DNA of 11,990 bases from JBELMB01 sp042088665 (GCA_042088665.1 JBELMB010000155.1:1-11990), one strand, 5' to 3'. Shown: positions 1 to 6,402, counted from the stretch's first letter. Program-made: numbers and translations. The notes: a model not told the origin generated them from the letters alone.

Positions 1-518
1 GTCAGGTCGCTCCGGCTGAAGCGCGAAACATTTTCCGTCTCACCCAGAATCGTGCGCCCGATGGGCTGGTCGGGGTAGGCCTTTTCCTGCAACCAGTCAA
101 AGATCACATCGTCGGGCGTGTCATGCGCCTGACCGATCTCCTGCAGGATCACGTGGCGTTCCGTTTCGATTTCGTGCTGATCGAAGACCGGGTTCAGCAG
201 GATGTCAGCCAGCACATCCACCGCCAAAGCCGTATCCGCCTGCAGGACGCGCGCGTAATAGGCGGTCACTTCGCGCGAGGTATAGGCGTTGATGTAGCCG
301 CCGACGTCCTCGATGGCCTCGGCGATCTGCAAGGAAGAGCGCGTCTTGGTCCCCTTGAACGCCATGTGTTCCAGGAAGTGCGCGATGCCATTCTGTTCCA
401 CCCGCTCGTGGCGGCCACCTGCCGTGATCCAGATCCCCACCGCAACCGACTGTAATCCCGGCATGTGTTCGGTGACGACGCGCAATCCATTGGAGAGCGA
501 GGAAAGATGAACAGTCAC
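1..518 (-). CDS. M16 family zinc metallopeptidase (processing-peptidase-like), N-terminal part, cut by window start
   Basis: The first 172 codons are visible; the rest lies beyond position 1. The inverted zinc motif of the M16 (pitrilysin / mitochondrial processing peptidase) family, HFLEH, is at residues 47-51, followed by MAFKGT. The third zinc ligand is probably the Glu of VILQEI near residue 127, about 76 residues further on, as the family requires. In this family His and Glu bind zinc and the first Glu acts as base; bacterial members cleave peptides or signal-peptide remnants. Full members are roughly 420 residues, so well over half is missing here. I chose a GTG start at 518-516 because it gives the usual N-terminus (VTVHLSSLSNGLRVVTEHMPG, where the first residue is read as Met) and forms a GTGA overlap with the thrC stop, which suggests translational coupling. 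No ATG start fits. The family call is firm; the substrate is unknown. Confidence 0.93.
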   Translation of the reverse strand, partial: MTVHLSSLSNGLRVVTEHMPGLQSVAVGIWITAGGRHERVEQNGIAHFLEHMAFKGTKTRSSLQIAEAIEDVGGYINAYTSREVTAYYARVLQADTALAVDVLADILLNPVFDQHEIETERHVILQEIGQAHDTPDDVIFDWLQEKAYPDQPIGRTILGETENVSRFSRSDL

Positions 519-1903
519 GAGGCGATGCGCTCCTTGATCAGGGTCTCGAGCGCCGCGAGGTCGTTGGGCACCCGGGTCACACGTTCTGATCGCTCATACA
601 GATCAGACATGCGGTTGGGAAGAGGCGGGCGCACGCCAGCCGCCTTTTCCACCGCATCCGGGAATTTTGCCGGGTGCGCCGTGGCCAGCGTGACCATCGG
701 CGTGGCCGGATCCTTCTGCGCCTCGGCCACGTGAACACCAATGGCAGAGTGCGGGCAGAGCAACTCGCCCATGCTGCCCTGTGCCTGGGCGATGGTGGCG
801 AGCGTTTGCTCTTCGGACACGCGACCCGAATCGAAGTCTTCGCGCAGGGCCTGCAGCGCGCCCTGGCTCACAGAGAAGCCGCCCGCCTTCAACTCGTCCA
901 TCAACTGCGCCACGGCCGCGCCGTCCTGCTCATAGGCATAAAACAGCGCCCGTTCAAAGTTCGACGAGACCTGGATGTCCATGGAGGGCGAGATCGACGG
1001 CGCGACGCTGCCCTTCTGATAGGCGCCGGTGGACAGGCAGCGGTGCAGGATGTCGTTCTGGTTGGTGGCCACCACGAGTCGGTCGATGGGCAGACCCATG
1101 CGTTTCGCAATATACCCTGCGAAGACGTCGCCGAAATTGCCCGTCGGCACGGTAAAGCTGACCTTGCGGTCCGGCGCCCCCAGAGAGACCGCGGCAGAGA
1201 AGTAATAGACCACCTGCGCCAGAACCCGCGCCCAATTGATCGAGTTCACCCCGGCCAGCCGCACCGAATCGCGGAAGTCGAAATGGTTGAACATATCCTT
1301 CAGCCGGGCCTGACAATCGTCGAAATGGCCCTCCAGCGCCAGCGCGTGCACGTTGTCTTCGGGAGGGGTGGTCATCTGGCGGCGCTGCACTTCGGAGACG
1401 CGACCATGCGGAAACAGGATAAAGACGTCCACGGCCTCCAGCCCCTTGAAGGCCTCGATGGCGGCGCTGCCGGTGTCGCCCGATGTGGCGCCGACGATGG
1501 TCACCCGCTCGCCGCGGCGGGTCAGGGCCTCCTGGAACAGTTGGCCGATCAACTGCATGGCGAAGTCCTTGAACGCCAGCGTCGGCCCGTGAAACAGCTC
1601 CAGCAGAAAGTGCCCGGGCGCCAGTTGCACCATGGGTGCCCGCGCACCGTGGCCGAATCCGGCATAGGCCTTGGCGATCAGGTCGGCAAAGACCTCATCG
1701 GTGAACCCCTCGCCAACGAAGGGGCGCATCACGCGAAAGGCGGTCTCTTCATAGGTTTGCCCCTGCAGCGCCCGGATGTCATCCGCGGACATCTGCGGGA
1801 TGCTCTCGGGCACATAAAGCCCGCCGTCGCGCGCGAGGCCGGACAGCATCGCCTCTTCGAAGGTCAGTACCGGCGCCTGGCCGCGGGTGGAGATGTAACG
1901 CAT
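515..1903 (-). CDS. thrC: Threonine synthase
   Basis: This gene encodes 462 residues, a normal length for the long (ThrC1-type) threonine synthases of proteobacteria. The enzyme is cytoplasmic and PLP-dependent, and converts O-phospho-L-homoserine to L-threonine plus phosphate. The N-terminus MRYISTRG with ARDGGLYVPE (residues 24-33) is typical of the family. The PLP lysine is K112 in the HGPTLAFKDFAMQ segment, and the phosphate-binding GATSGDTGSAA lies at about 138-148. A GAGGA ribosome-binding site precedes the ATG at 1903. The gene begins one base after the surf1 stop and its own stop overlaps the GTG start of the M16 peptidase by four bases, so it is probably expressed from the cytochrome oxidase transcript. 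The metabolic link to the oxidase is not obvious; this neighbourhood is, as far as I know, common in Rhodobacterales. Confidence 0.97.
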   Translation of the reverse strand: MRYISTRGQAPVLTFEEAMLSGLARDGGLYVPESIPQMSADDIRALQGQTYEETAFRVMRPFVGEGFTDEVFADLIAKAYAGFGHGARAPMVQLAPGHFLLELFHGPTLAFKDFAMQLIGQLFQEALTRRGERVTIVGATSGDTGSAAIEAFKGLEAVDVFILFPHGRVSEVQRRQMTTPPEDNVHALALEGHFDDCQARLKDMFNHFDFRDSVRLAGVNSINWARVLAQVVYYFSAAVSLGAPDRKVSFTVPTGNFGDVFAGYIAKRMGLPIDRLVVATNQNDILHRCLSTGAYQKGSVAPSISPSMDIQVSSNFERALFYAYEQDGAAVAQLMDELKAGGFSVSQGALQALREDFDSGRVSEEQTLATIAQAQGSMGELLCPHSAIGVHVAEAQKDPATPMVTLATAHPAKFPDAVEKAAGVRPPLPNRMSDLYERSERVTRVPNDLAALETLIKERIAS

Positions 1904-1904
1904 G

Positions 1905-2582
1905 TCACGTGTCCTCGCCTTGCACGCGGCGTCTGATCCAGACGCCCGTCATGATGAGCCAGACCCCGGCCAAAGAAAACCAGGTGACGGCATATTGCAG
2001 ATGATCGTTGGGAATGCCCGCGGTGTCGACAGGCAGGGGCGTCACGCCCTGTTCCGGTGGAGACACCCGCCGGGCAATGACAAGCAGCGGCTCGGTCTTG
2101 AAGGCCTCTGCCATGGGGGCAATGTCGCGGGCGAACCAGATGTTGTCCGCCGTGTCATTCTCTGGCGTGGATCGGTTGCGGTCGTCCGGCCAGTGCAGGT
2201 TGCCCTCAAGGCCCAGAACCGCGTCATTTGTTGCCGGGACCGGCGCCTCTACGCCCACAAAACCGCGGTCCACGAGCACCCTGCGCCCGTCATCGGTCAC
2301 GAAGGGCGAGATCAGCCGGTAGCCCGGGCCTTGGCGCTTGACCGAAACGAGCACCCGCAATGCGCCTTCTTCAAAGGTTCCGGTCAGGGCGACGGGCTGA
2401 TAGCGCTGCGCTTCGGGGTCGACCAAGCGGGGCAGCGGTTTCGGCGCACCGGCGATGGTTTCTTCGATCTGGTCGAGAATGGCCACCTTCCACCCAAGGC
2501 GCTGCATTTGCCAGATGCCCAGCCACAGCAGGATCGCGATGCCGGCAAAGCCAATGACGAGCGGGGCGAGGATACGGGTCAC
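1905..2582 (-). CDS. surf1: SURF1/Shy1-family cytochrome oxidase assembly protein
   Basis: The product has 225 residues with the two-helix SURF1 architecture. One membrane helix is at about residues 7-24, followed by the LGIWQMQRL signature, a periplasmic domain, and a second helix at about 197-215. Conserved family blocks are GPGYRLISPF (86-95), VLVDRGFV (102-109) and NDHLQYAVTWFSLA (192-205). His194 in the last block corresponds to the position implicated in heme binding in bacterial Surf1 proteins (family knowledge, not shown here). The role is delivery or insertion of heme a into subunit I of aa3 oxidase. It lies downstream of ctaE after an 89-bp gap that contains a strong hairpin, and one base before thrC. 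The ATG at 2582 directly gives the expected N-terminus. Length and motifs are complete, with no sign of damage. Confidence 0.95.
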   Translation of the reverse strand: MTRILAPLVIGFAGIAILLWLGIWQMQRLGWKVAILDQIEETIAGAPKPLPRLVDPEAQRYQPVALTGTFEEGALRVLVSVKRQGPGYRLISPFVTDDGRRVLVDRGFVGVEAPVPATNDAVLGLEGNLHWPDDRNRSTPENDTADNIWFARDIAPMAEAFKTEPLLVIARRVSPPEQGVTPLPVDTAGIPNDHLQYAVTWFSLAGVWLIMTGVWIRRRVQGEDT

Positions 2583-2600
2583 GCGGGGCTCCGAATGCGA

Positions 2601-2628
2601 AAGGGCGCGCCTTGTCTGGCGCGCCCTT
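2601..2628 (-). terminator. Strong GC-rich hairpin between ctaE and surf1 (partial terminator or mRNA stabiliser)
   Basis: Perfect 11-bp arms AAGGGCGCGCC (2601-2611) and GGCGCGCCCTT (2618-2628) enclose a 6-nt loop. In the direction of transcription (minus strand) the stem is followed only by a short TTTCG, so the U-tract is poor. It lies about 44 nt after the ctaE stop and about 19 nt before the surf1 start. A leaky terminator or a 3'-end stabiliser for the upstream oxidase message fits better than a full stop, because no obvious promoter separates it from surf1. Confidence 0.6.
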
Positions 2629-2671
2629 GGTTTATCTCAGGCAACGGCGGGTGCAAGCACCCATCCGGGGG

Positions 2672-3478
2672 TTAGCCGCCCCAGATGTAGACCGCGGCAA
2701 AGAGGAACAGCCAGACCACGTCCACAAAGTGCCAGTACCAGGCGGCTGCCTCGAACCCGAGGTGGTTGTTGGCGGTGAAATGGCCGCGCTGCACGCGGAG
2801 CAGGCAGATGAACAGGAAGATTGTTCCGATCACCACGTGCACACCGTGGAAGCCGGTCGCCATGAAGAAGTTGGCGCCGTAGATGTTGCCGCTGAAACCG
2901 AAGGCCGCGTGGCTGTATTCATATGCCTGGAACGCGGTGAAGATCAGGCCAAGCCCAACGGCGATCAGCAAGCCTTGCTTGATGTCCTTGCGGTTGTCTT
3001 CATGCACCAGCGCATGGTGCGCCCATGTGGCCGCGGCGCCGGAGCACAGCAGGATCAGCGTATTGATCAGCGGCAGGTGCCAGGGATCAAAGGTCTCGAT
3101 GCCCGCGGGCGGCCAGATGCCGTCGACGGCGGGGCTCAGGCCTTCCGGGTGCATGGGATAGATCGCATGCTTAAAGAAGCTCCAGAACCACGCGAAAAAG
3201 AACATCACTTCGGACATGATGAACAAGATGAAGCCGTAGCGCAGGCCGATCAGCACCACAGGGGTGTGATCGCCGACCTGGTTTTCCACCACGGTTTCCG
3301 ACCACCAGCCGAACATGACGTAGAGCACACCGACAAAACCGATGAGAAACAGCCACGGACGACTGTCGTGGAACATGAGCACCGCCCCGAAGAGCATGAC
3401 AAACGCCGCGACCGACCCTAGGAAGGGCCAGATTGAGGGGTTCAGAATGTGATAGTCGTGGTTTTTTGCATGCGCCAT
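2672..3478 (-). CDS. ctaE: Cytochrome c oxidase subunit III (aa3 type)
   Basis: The product has 268 residues and is a heme-copper oxidase subunit III with about seven hydrophobic segments, the length expected of the alphaproteobacterial and mitochondrial form. Subunit III binds no metal but stabilises subunit I and supports proton uptake. The conserved membrane glutamate is E90 in FIMSEVMFFFAWFWSFF, equivalent to the DCCD-reactive Glu of the bovine protein. Other family blocks are GFHGVHVVIGT (209-219) and the C-terminal GFEAAAWYWHFVDVVWLFLF (241-260). The start MAHAKNHDYHILNPSIWPFL is the usual one, with a GAGGGA ribosome-binding site about 5-10 nt before the ATG. It lies 19 nt after ctaG. 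A strong hairpin follows its stop. Confidence 0.98.
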   Translation of the reverse strand: MAHAKNHDYHILNPSIWPFLGSVAAFVMLFGAVLMFHDSRPWLFLIGFVGVLYVMFGWWSETVVENQVGDHTPVVLIGLRYGFILFIMSEVMFFFAWFWSFFKHAIYPMHPEGLSPAVDGIWPPAGIETFDPWHLPLINTLILLCSGAAATWAHHALVHEDNRKDIKQGLLIAVGLGLIFTAFQAYEYSHAAFGFSGNIYGANFFMATGFHGVHVVIGTIFLFICLLRVQRGHFTANNHLGFEAAAWYWHFVDVVWLFLFAAVYIWGG

Positions 3479-3497
3479 GGCGGTCCCTCGTTAGTCA

Positions 3498-4103
3498 TCA
3501 GTTTACGGATGTCGCAGCATCCATGGGGGCGTCGATGCCAATGGCATCGCTGTCTTGAAAAGCGGCCTGCGTTTCCTGCGGCAGGTCGATCTGGTGGAAA
3601 GTGTAGCTCAGCGTGATGTGTCCGGTGTGTTTGGCATCGCGATCATCCACGATCTCGGGATCGACGAAGAAACTGACCGGCATCATGACCCGTTCGCCGG
3701 GCATCAGCACCTGCTCCTCAAAGCAGAAACACTGGATCTTGGAAAAGAACGCGCCAGCCTCGTAGGGTGTCACATTGTAACTGGCCGAACCCGCGACGGG
3801 TTTGCTGGTCGGATTGTAGGCCTCATAGAACGCGAGCCCCTCTTCGCCGATGCGAATGACCATCTCGTGCTCGACGGGGCGGAATTCCCAGGGCATCCCG
3901 CGCTCCTTGGAGGCGTCGAAGCGGATCTTGATGGTCTTGTCGAGGATCTCACCGGAGGCATCGGCCACGTTCGGCGTGCCGCCAAAGCCGGTCACCCGGC
4001 AAAACCAGTCGTAAAATGGCACCGAGGCCCAGGCGAGACCGCCCATGATCAAAACGGTGCCGACGGTTTGCACGACCGTTCTGGATTTCCCGTCGATTGC
4101 CAT
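3498..4103 (-). CDS. ctaG: Cytochrome c oxidase assembly protein CtaG (Cox11 family, Cu(B) chaperone)
   Basis: From the start I favour (ATG at 4103-4101) the protein has 201 residues, normal for bacterial Cox11. The N-terminus MAIDGKSRTVVQTVGTVLIM leads into a single membrane helix (about 9-30). Then come the conserved VPFYDWFCRVTGFGGT, with C35, and the periplasmic copper-binding motif CFCFEEQ, with C125 and C127. The protein inserts Cu(B) into subunit I on the periplasmic side. The reading frame stays open 78 codons further upstream to 4337, but that stretch runs across the small coxF-like gene and the ctaB end and lacks Cox11 character, so it is not part of the protein. A GGGAG ribosome-binding site precedes 4103, and the start overlaps the upstream stop as TGATG. 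Confidence 0.96.
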   Translation of the reverse strand: MAIDGKSRTVVQTVGTVLIMGGLAWASVPFYDWFCRVTGFGGTPNVADASGEILDKTIKIRFDASKERGMPWEFRPVEHEMVIRIGEEGLAFYEAYNPTSKPVAGSASYNVTPYEAGAFFSKIQCFCFEEQVLMPGERVMMPVSFFVDPEIVDDRDAKHTGHITLSYTFHQIDLPQETQAAFQDSDAIGIDAPMDAATSVN

Positions 4104-4270
4104 CAATTGCTCCCGCTTTGAGCCGCGCCGGGCTGAGCTGGCATCTGAAAGTCCCCTTGACTGACCTTTGCCACGGTCAGACCGAATATTATGGCAATGA
4201 ACGCCACCAAAGTCAGTCCAAGGCCAATGTTGCGGCCGCGGCGGCGGGTGTGCAGTTCGTGCTCTCGCAT
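4103..4270 (-). CDS. coxF: CoxF-like small single-helix membrane protein of the oxidase operon
   Basis: This 55-residue ORF fills the gap between ctaB and ctaG. Its N-terminus is basic (MREHELHTRRRGRNIG), followed by one hydrophobic helix at about residues 15-34 (IGLGLTLVAFIAIIFGLTVA), then VSQGDFQ and a short Pro/Gln/Ser tail. The positive-inside rule places the N-terminus in the cytoplasm and the tail in the periplasm. Rhodobacterales carry a similarly small protein at this operon position, often labelled CoxF; the role in oxidase assembly is presumed from location, not shown. ATG 4270 makes a TGATG overlap with the ctaB stop, and the gene's own stop makes another TGATG with ctaG. An alternative in-frame ATG at 4279 would add MGL (58 residues) and has a better G-rich sequence upstream. 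Confidence 0.82.
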   Translation of the reverse strand: MREHELHTRRRGRNIGLGLTLVAFIAIIFGLTVAKVSQGDFQMPAQPGAAQSGSN

Positions 4271-5211
4271 CAGGCCCATAGCGACACCCCCATGTGAGCC
4301 AGCCCGGCGTCGAGGCCGATGGCACCAAAATGTGCAAAGAGGTAGATCAGGGAGAGCTTGAAGAATTTCTTCTCGACCTTGAAATTATCCGCTTCGCAGT
4401 CGGCCTCGTTCCGGCGCCATATGGCCACGGCCCCTTTCAGGAACAGGGCGTTGAGCACCAGAGCCGTCACGAGATAGATCGGGCCACCGACCTGGGTGAA
4501 GGCCAGCGCCACGGCGAAACCCGCGAGCAGGACAGTGTAGGCGAGGATGTGGCGTCGCGTTGCAGTGCGCCCGTGGGTCACGGTCAGCATCGGCACGGTC
4601 GCGTTGTCGTAATCCATGCGGACAAACAGCGCGAGCGCCCAGAAGTGCGGCGGGGTCCACAGGAAGGTCAGGCAGAACATCAGCACGGATGCGGTGGAGA
4701 TATCCCCGGTGGCCGCGGCCCAGCCGATCATCGGGGGAAAGGCCCCGGCGGCACCGCCGATGACGATGTTCTGCGGCGTCGCCCGCTTCAGCCACATGGT
4801 GTAGATGACGACATAGAAAAAGATCGTGAAGGCCAGCAGCGAGGCCGCCAGCCAGTTGGTGGCCAGCCCGAGGAAGACCACCGCAAAGACAGACAGGGTC
4901 AGCCCGATGGCCAGCGCCTCTTCGCGGGTGACTTTTCCGGCGGGAATCGGGCGCTTTGCCGTGCGCTTCATCAGCGCGTCGATGTCGGCGTCATACCACA
5001 TGTTCAATGCGCCAGAGGCCCCGCCACCGACGGCGATGAAAAGGATTGCACAGAAGGCCACAAAGGGGTGCAGGCCAATCGGCGCTGCCAGCAGGCCAAT
5101 GGCCGCGGTGAACACCACCAGCGTCATCACGCGCGGTTTGAGCAGGGCAAAGTAGTCCCCGAACTCCGCGTCCTGCGTCTTTACCCGGCTGTCAAAGCTG
5201 GCGTCGCTCAT
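4270..5211 (-). CDS. ctaB: Protoheme IX farnesyltransferase (heme O synthase)
   Basis: The product has 313 residues and is a polytopic member of the UbiA prenyltransferase superfamily. It transfers a farnesyl group to heme b to give heme O, the precursor of the heme a used in aa3 oxidase. The first aspartate-rich motif NMWYDADID is at residues 70-78 and continues to RTAKRPIPAG (83-92), diagnostic for the CtaB/CyoE family. WLKRATPQNIVIGGAAGAFPPMIGW and RMDYDNATVPML are further family blocks. About eight or nine hydrophobic segments are present. The ATG at 5211 has GAGGA about eight bases upstream and gives the usual cytoplasmic N-terminal tail before LLKPRVM. It follows ctaC after about 100 bp containing two hairpins, and its stop overlaps the next small gene. 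Confidence 0.97.
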   Translation of the reverse strand: MSDASFDSRVKTQDAEFGDYFALLKPRVMTLVVFTAAIGLLAAPIGLHPFVAFCAILFIAVGGGASGALNMWYDADIDALMKRTAKRPIPAGKVTREEALAIGLTLSVFAVVFLGLATNWLAASLLAFTIFFYVVIYTMWLKRATPQNIVIGGAAGAFPPMIGWAAATGDISTASVLMFCLTFLWTPPHFWALALFVRMDYDNATVPMLTVTHGRTATRRHILAYTVLLAGFAVALAFTQVGGPIYLVTALVLNALFLKGAVAIWRRNEADCEADNFKVEKKFFKLSLIYLFAHFGAIGLDAGLAHMGVSLWA

Positions 5212-5228
5212 GGTGTTTCCTCAAACAA

Positions 5229-5248
5229 AGGTGGGAAAAGGCCCACCT
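5229..5248 (-). terminator. Hairpin plus T-rich tail just upstream of ctaB (possible attenuator)
   Basis: Arms AGGTGGG (5229-5235) and CCCACCT (5242-5248) surround a 6-nt loop. Read on the minus strand the stem is followed by TTTGTTT, a reasonable terminator tail. It ends about 18 nt before the ctaB ATG, close to the ribosome-binding site. It is the second of two hairpins in the ctaC-ctaB gap and could reduce read-through from ctaC into ctaB. Confidence 0.5.
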
Positions 5249-5271
5249 GACGGACTGTATTCTGGCGGTGC

Positions 5272-5302
5272 GGCGGGCGCGGGTCAGTGGACCGCGCCCG
5301 CC
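5272..5302 (-). terminator. GC-rich hairpin downstream of ctaC
   Basis: Perfect 11-bp arms GGCGGGCGCGG (5272-5282) and CCGCGCCCGCC (5292-5302) flank a 9-nt loop, starting 11 nt after the ctaC stop. No U-tract follows on the minus strand, so it is more likely a barrier to 3' exonucleases, protecting an abundant ctaC message, than a complete intrinsic terminator. Confidence 0.55.
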
Positions 5303-5313
5303 GTCAAAGGGGA

Positions 5314-6210
5314 TCAGTTGGTCAGGACCGCGCGCACGTCGGTGTAGCCACCTTCGTCCAGCGAATTCGCCATCCATGCCTCATAGGCGGCTTCGCTGAC
5401 CACTTTCACCGTGATCGGCATATAGGCATGCGACTTGCCGCACAGCTCGGAGCACTGGCCGAAGTAGACGCCTTCCTTTTCGGCTGTGAACCAGAGTTCG
5501 GCGAGGCGACCGGGTACGGCGTCCTGCTTCACGCCGAAGGCCGGGATGGTCCACGAATGGATGACGTCGGCTGCGGTCACTTGCACCACGACGGTCTTGC
5601 CCACGGGAACGACCACGGCGGTGTCGGTCGCCAGCAGGAATTCCCGGTCGGAATATCCCAGCGCGGCAAGGTCGGCGGAGACCTCATCGTTCATGCGCTC
5701 GTCCGCGCCGCGGATATCGCCATTCACCGTGTAGAAGGGCGCGCCGACCATGTAGCTGTCAAAGGCCAGATCGGTGCCGACATATTCGTAGCCCCAGTAC
5801 CACTGGTAGCCGGTTGCCTTGATGGTGATGTCGCCTTCGGGGATTTCCTGCTGCTTGAACAGGACCGGCAGCGAGAAGGCGCCGATGAACACCAGGATGA
5901 TGATCGGTGCAACGGTCCAGGCCACTTCCAGCGGAGAGTTGTGCGTGAAGGTGCCGGGTGTCTTGTTGGTCTTTTCGTTGTAGCGCACGACGCAATAGGC
6001 CATCAGGGCCGTCACGAACAGCACGATGATCGTGATGATCACAAGGATCATGCCGTCCAGCCATTGCAGGTCGCGCGCCAGTTCTGTGGCGGCCGGCTGA
6101 AAGCCAAGGCCACCGGCGTCGGGCCGTCCGATGATCGGCAGATCCTGCGCCAGAGCCGGGGTCGCGGCGAAAGCGCTCAAGACGCCCATCAGACTTGTCT
6201 TCATTTTCAT
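5314..6210 (-). CDS. ctaC: Cytochrome c oxidase subunit II (Cu(A) subunit)
   Basis: The product has 298 residues and is the subunit that accepts electrons from cytochrome c. A signal peptide (MKMKTSLMGVLSAFAATPALA, cleavage likely before Q22) is followed by the two-helix hairpin (about 53-74 and 97-119) and a periplasmic cupredoxin domain. The aromatic block YQWYWGYEY is at 135-143. The Cu(A) ligands are all present: H218 (VIHSWTIP), then C253, E255, C257, H261 and M264 within CSELCGKSHAYMP. This complete set marks a cytochrome c oxidase rather than a quinol oxidase. An AGGGTG ribosome-binding site (6215-6220) precedes the ATG at 6210. It is the first gene of the operon, and its leader contains the inverted repeat and redox boxes described separately. 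ctaD, the subunit I gene, is not in this window. Confidence 0.98.
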   Translation of the reverse strand: MKMKTSLMGVLSAFAATPALAQDLPIIGRPDAGGLGFQPAATELARDLQWLDGMILVIITIIVLFVTALMAYCVVRYNEKTNKTPGTFTHNSPLEVAWTVAPIIILVFIGAFSLPVLFKQQEIPEGDITIKATGYQWYWGYEYVGTDLAFDSYMVGAPFYTVNGDIRGADERMNDEVSADLAALGYSDREFLLATDTAVVVPVGKTVVVQVTAADVIHSWTIPAFGVKQDAVPGRLAELWFTAEKEGVYFGQCSELCGKSHAYMPITVKVVSEAAYEAWMANSLDEGGYTDVRAVLTN

Positions 6211-6230
6211 GTGTCACCCTGATCGGTTGG

Positions 6231-6250
6231 CGCAGGTCATGTGACCTGCG
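6231..6250. promoter_or_regulatory. Near-perfect palindrome upstream of the ctaC ribosome-binding site
   Basis: Arms CGCAGGTCA (6231-6239) and TGACCTGCG (6242-6250) are perfect inverted repeats separated by two bases. The repeat ends about 10 bp upstream of the ctaC ribosome-binding site. The 2-bp spacing suits a dimeric DNA-binding protein. In RNA it could fold only as a 7-bp stem with a 6-nt loop. The binding protein is unknown. Confidence 0.5.
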
Positions 6251-6358
6251 GCGTTTCTGTCCCATGACGTGGGGGGGCGCTACACGCGATTCCTCCACGT
6301 CCCGCAATGCGTTGCGTTCTGCGCCGCTAGAAACCATATTCAGGGGCACCGTGAAAGC

Positions 6359-6383
6359 TGCGACACTTGCGGCAAAGCGCCGC
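6359..6383. promoter_or_regulatory. RegA/PrrA-like redox regulator half sites
   Basis: TGCGAC (6359-6364) and TGCGGC (6368-6373) match the YGCGRC half site described for the RegA/PrrA response regulators of Rhodobacter. GCCGC (6379-6383) matches the inverted GNCGC half site, 5 bp beyond the second copy. These are short degenerate motifs in GC-rich DNA, so chance is a real alternative; the support is their place beside a perfect FNR box and upstream of an oxidase operon. The same bases could also form a 5-bp stem followed by TTTT on the plus strand. Confidence 0.35.
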
Positions 6384-6388
6384 TTTTC

Positions 6389-6402
6389 TTGATCCAGATC
6401 AA
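6389..6402. promoter_or_regulatory. FNR/FnrL-type binding box
   Basis: TTGATCCAGATCAA is an exact match to the FNR-family consensus TTGAT-N4-ATCAA. In Rhodobacterales this is the site of FnrL and related Crp/Fnr oxygen sensors. It lies 26 bp before the tldD start and about 180 bp before the ctaC start. That is too close to the tldD ATG for classical activation at -41.5 of a leadered transcript. It could repress tldD, or act on a ctaC promoter starting near 6354. Confidence 0.75.

Noticed and set aside
674..1936. A 420-codon open frame on the plus strand opposite thrC
   Set aside because: It mirrors the codon pattern of thrC in GC-rich DNA, its translation is rich in Arg, His and Gly without any fold or motif, and it has no ribosome-binding site of note.
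4104..4337. A 78-residue N-terminal extension of ctaG
   Set aside because: It would overlap the small coxF-like gene and the end of ctaB, has no Cox11 similarity, and the internal ATG at 4103 has a good ribosome-binding site and the normal family N-terminus.
4294..5250. A 318-codon plus-strand frame opposite ctaB, and a similar 311-codon one opposite ctaC (5287-6222)
   Set aside because: These are hydrophilic, His/Gly/Arg-rich antisense images of membrane-protein codons, a common artefact in high-GC genomes.
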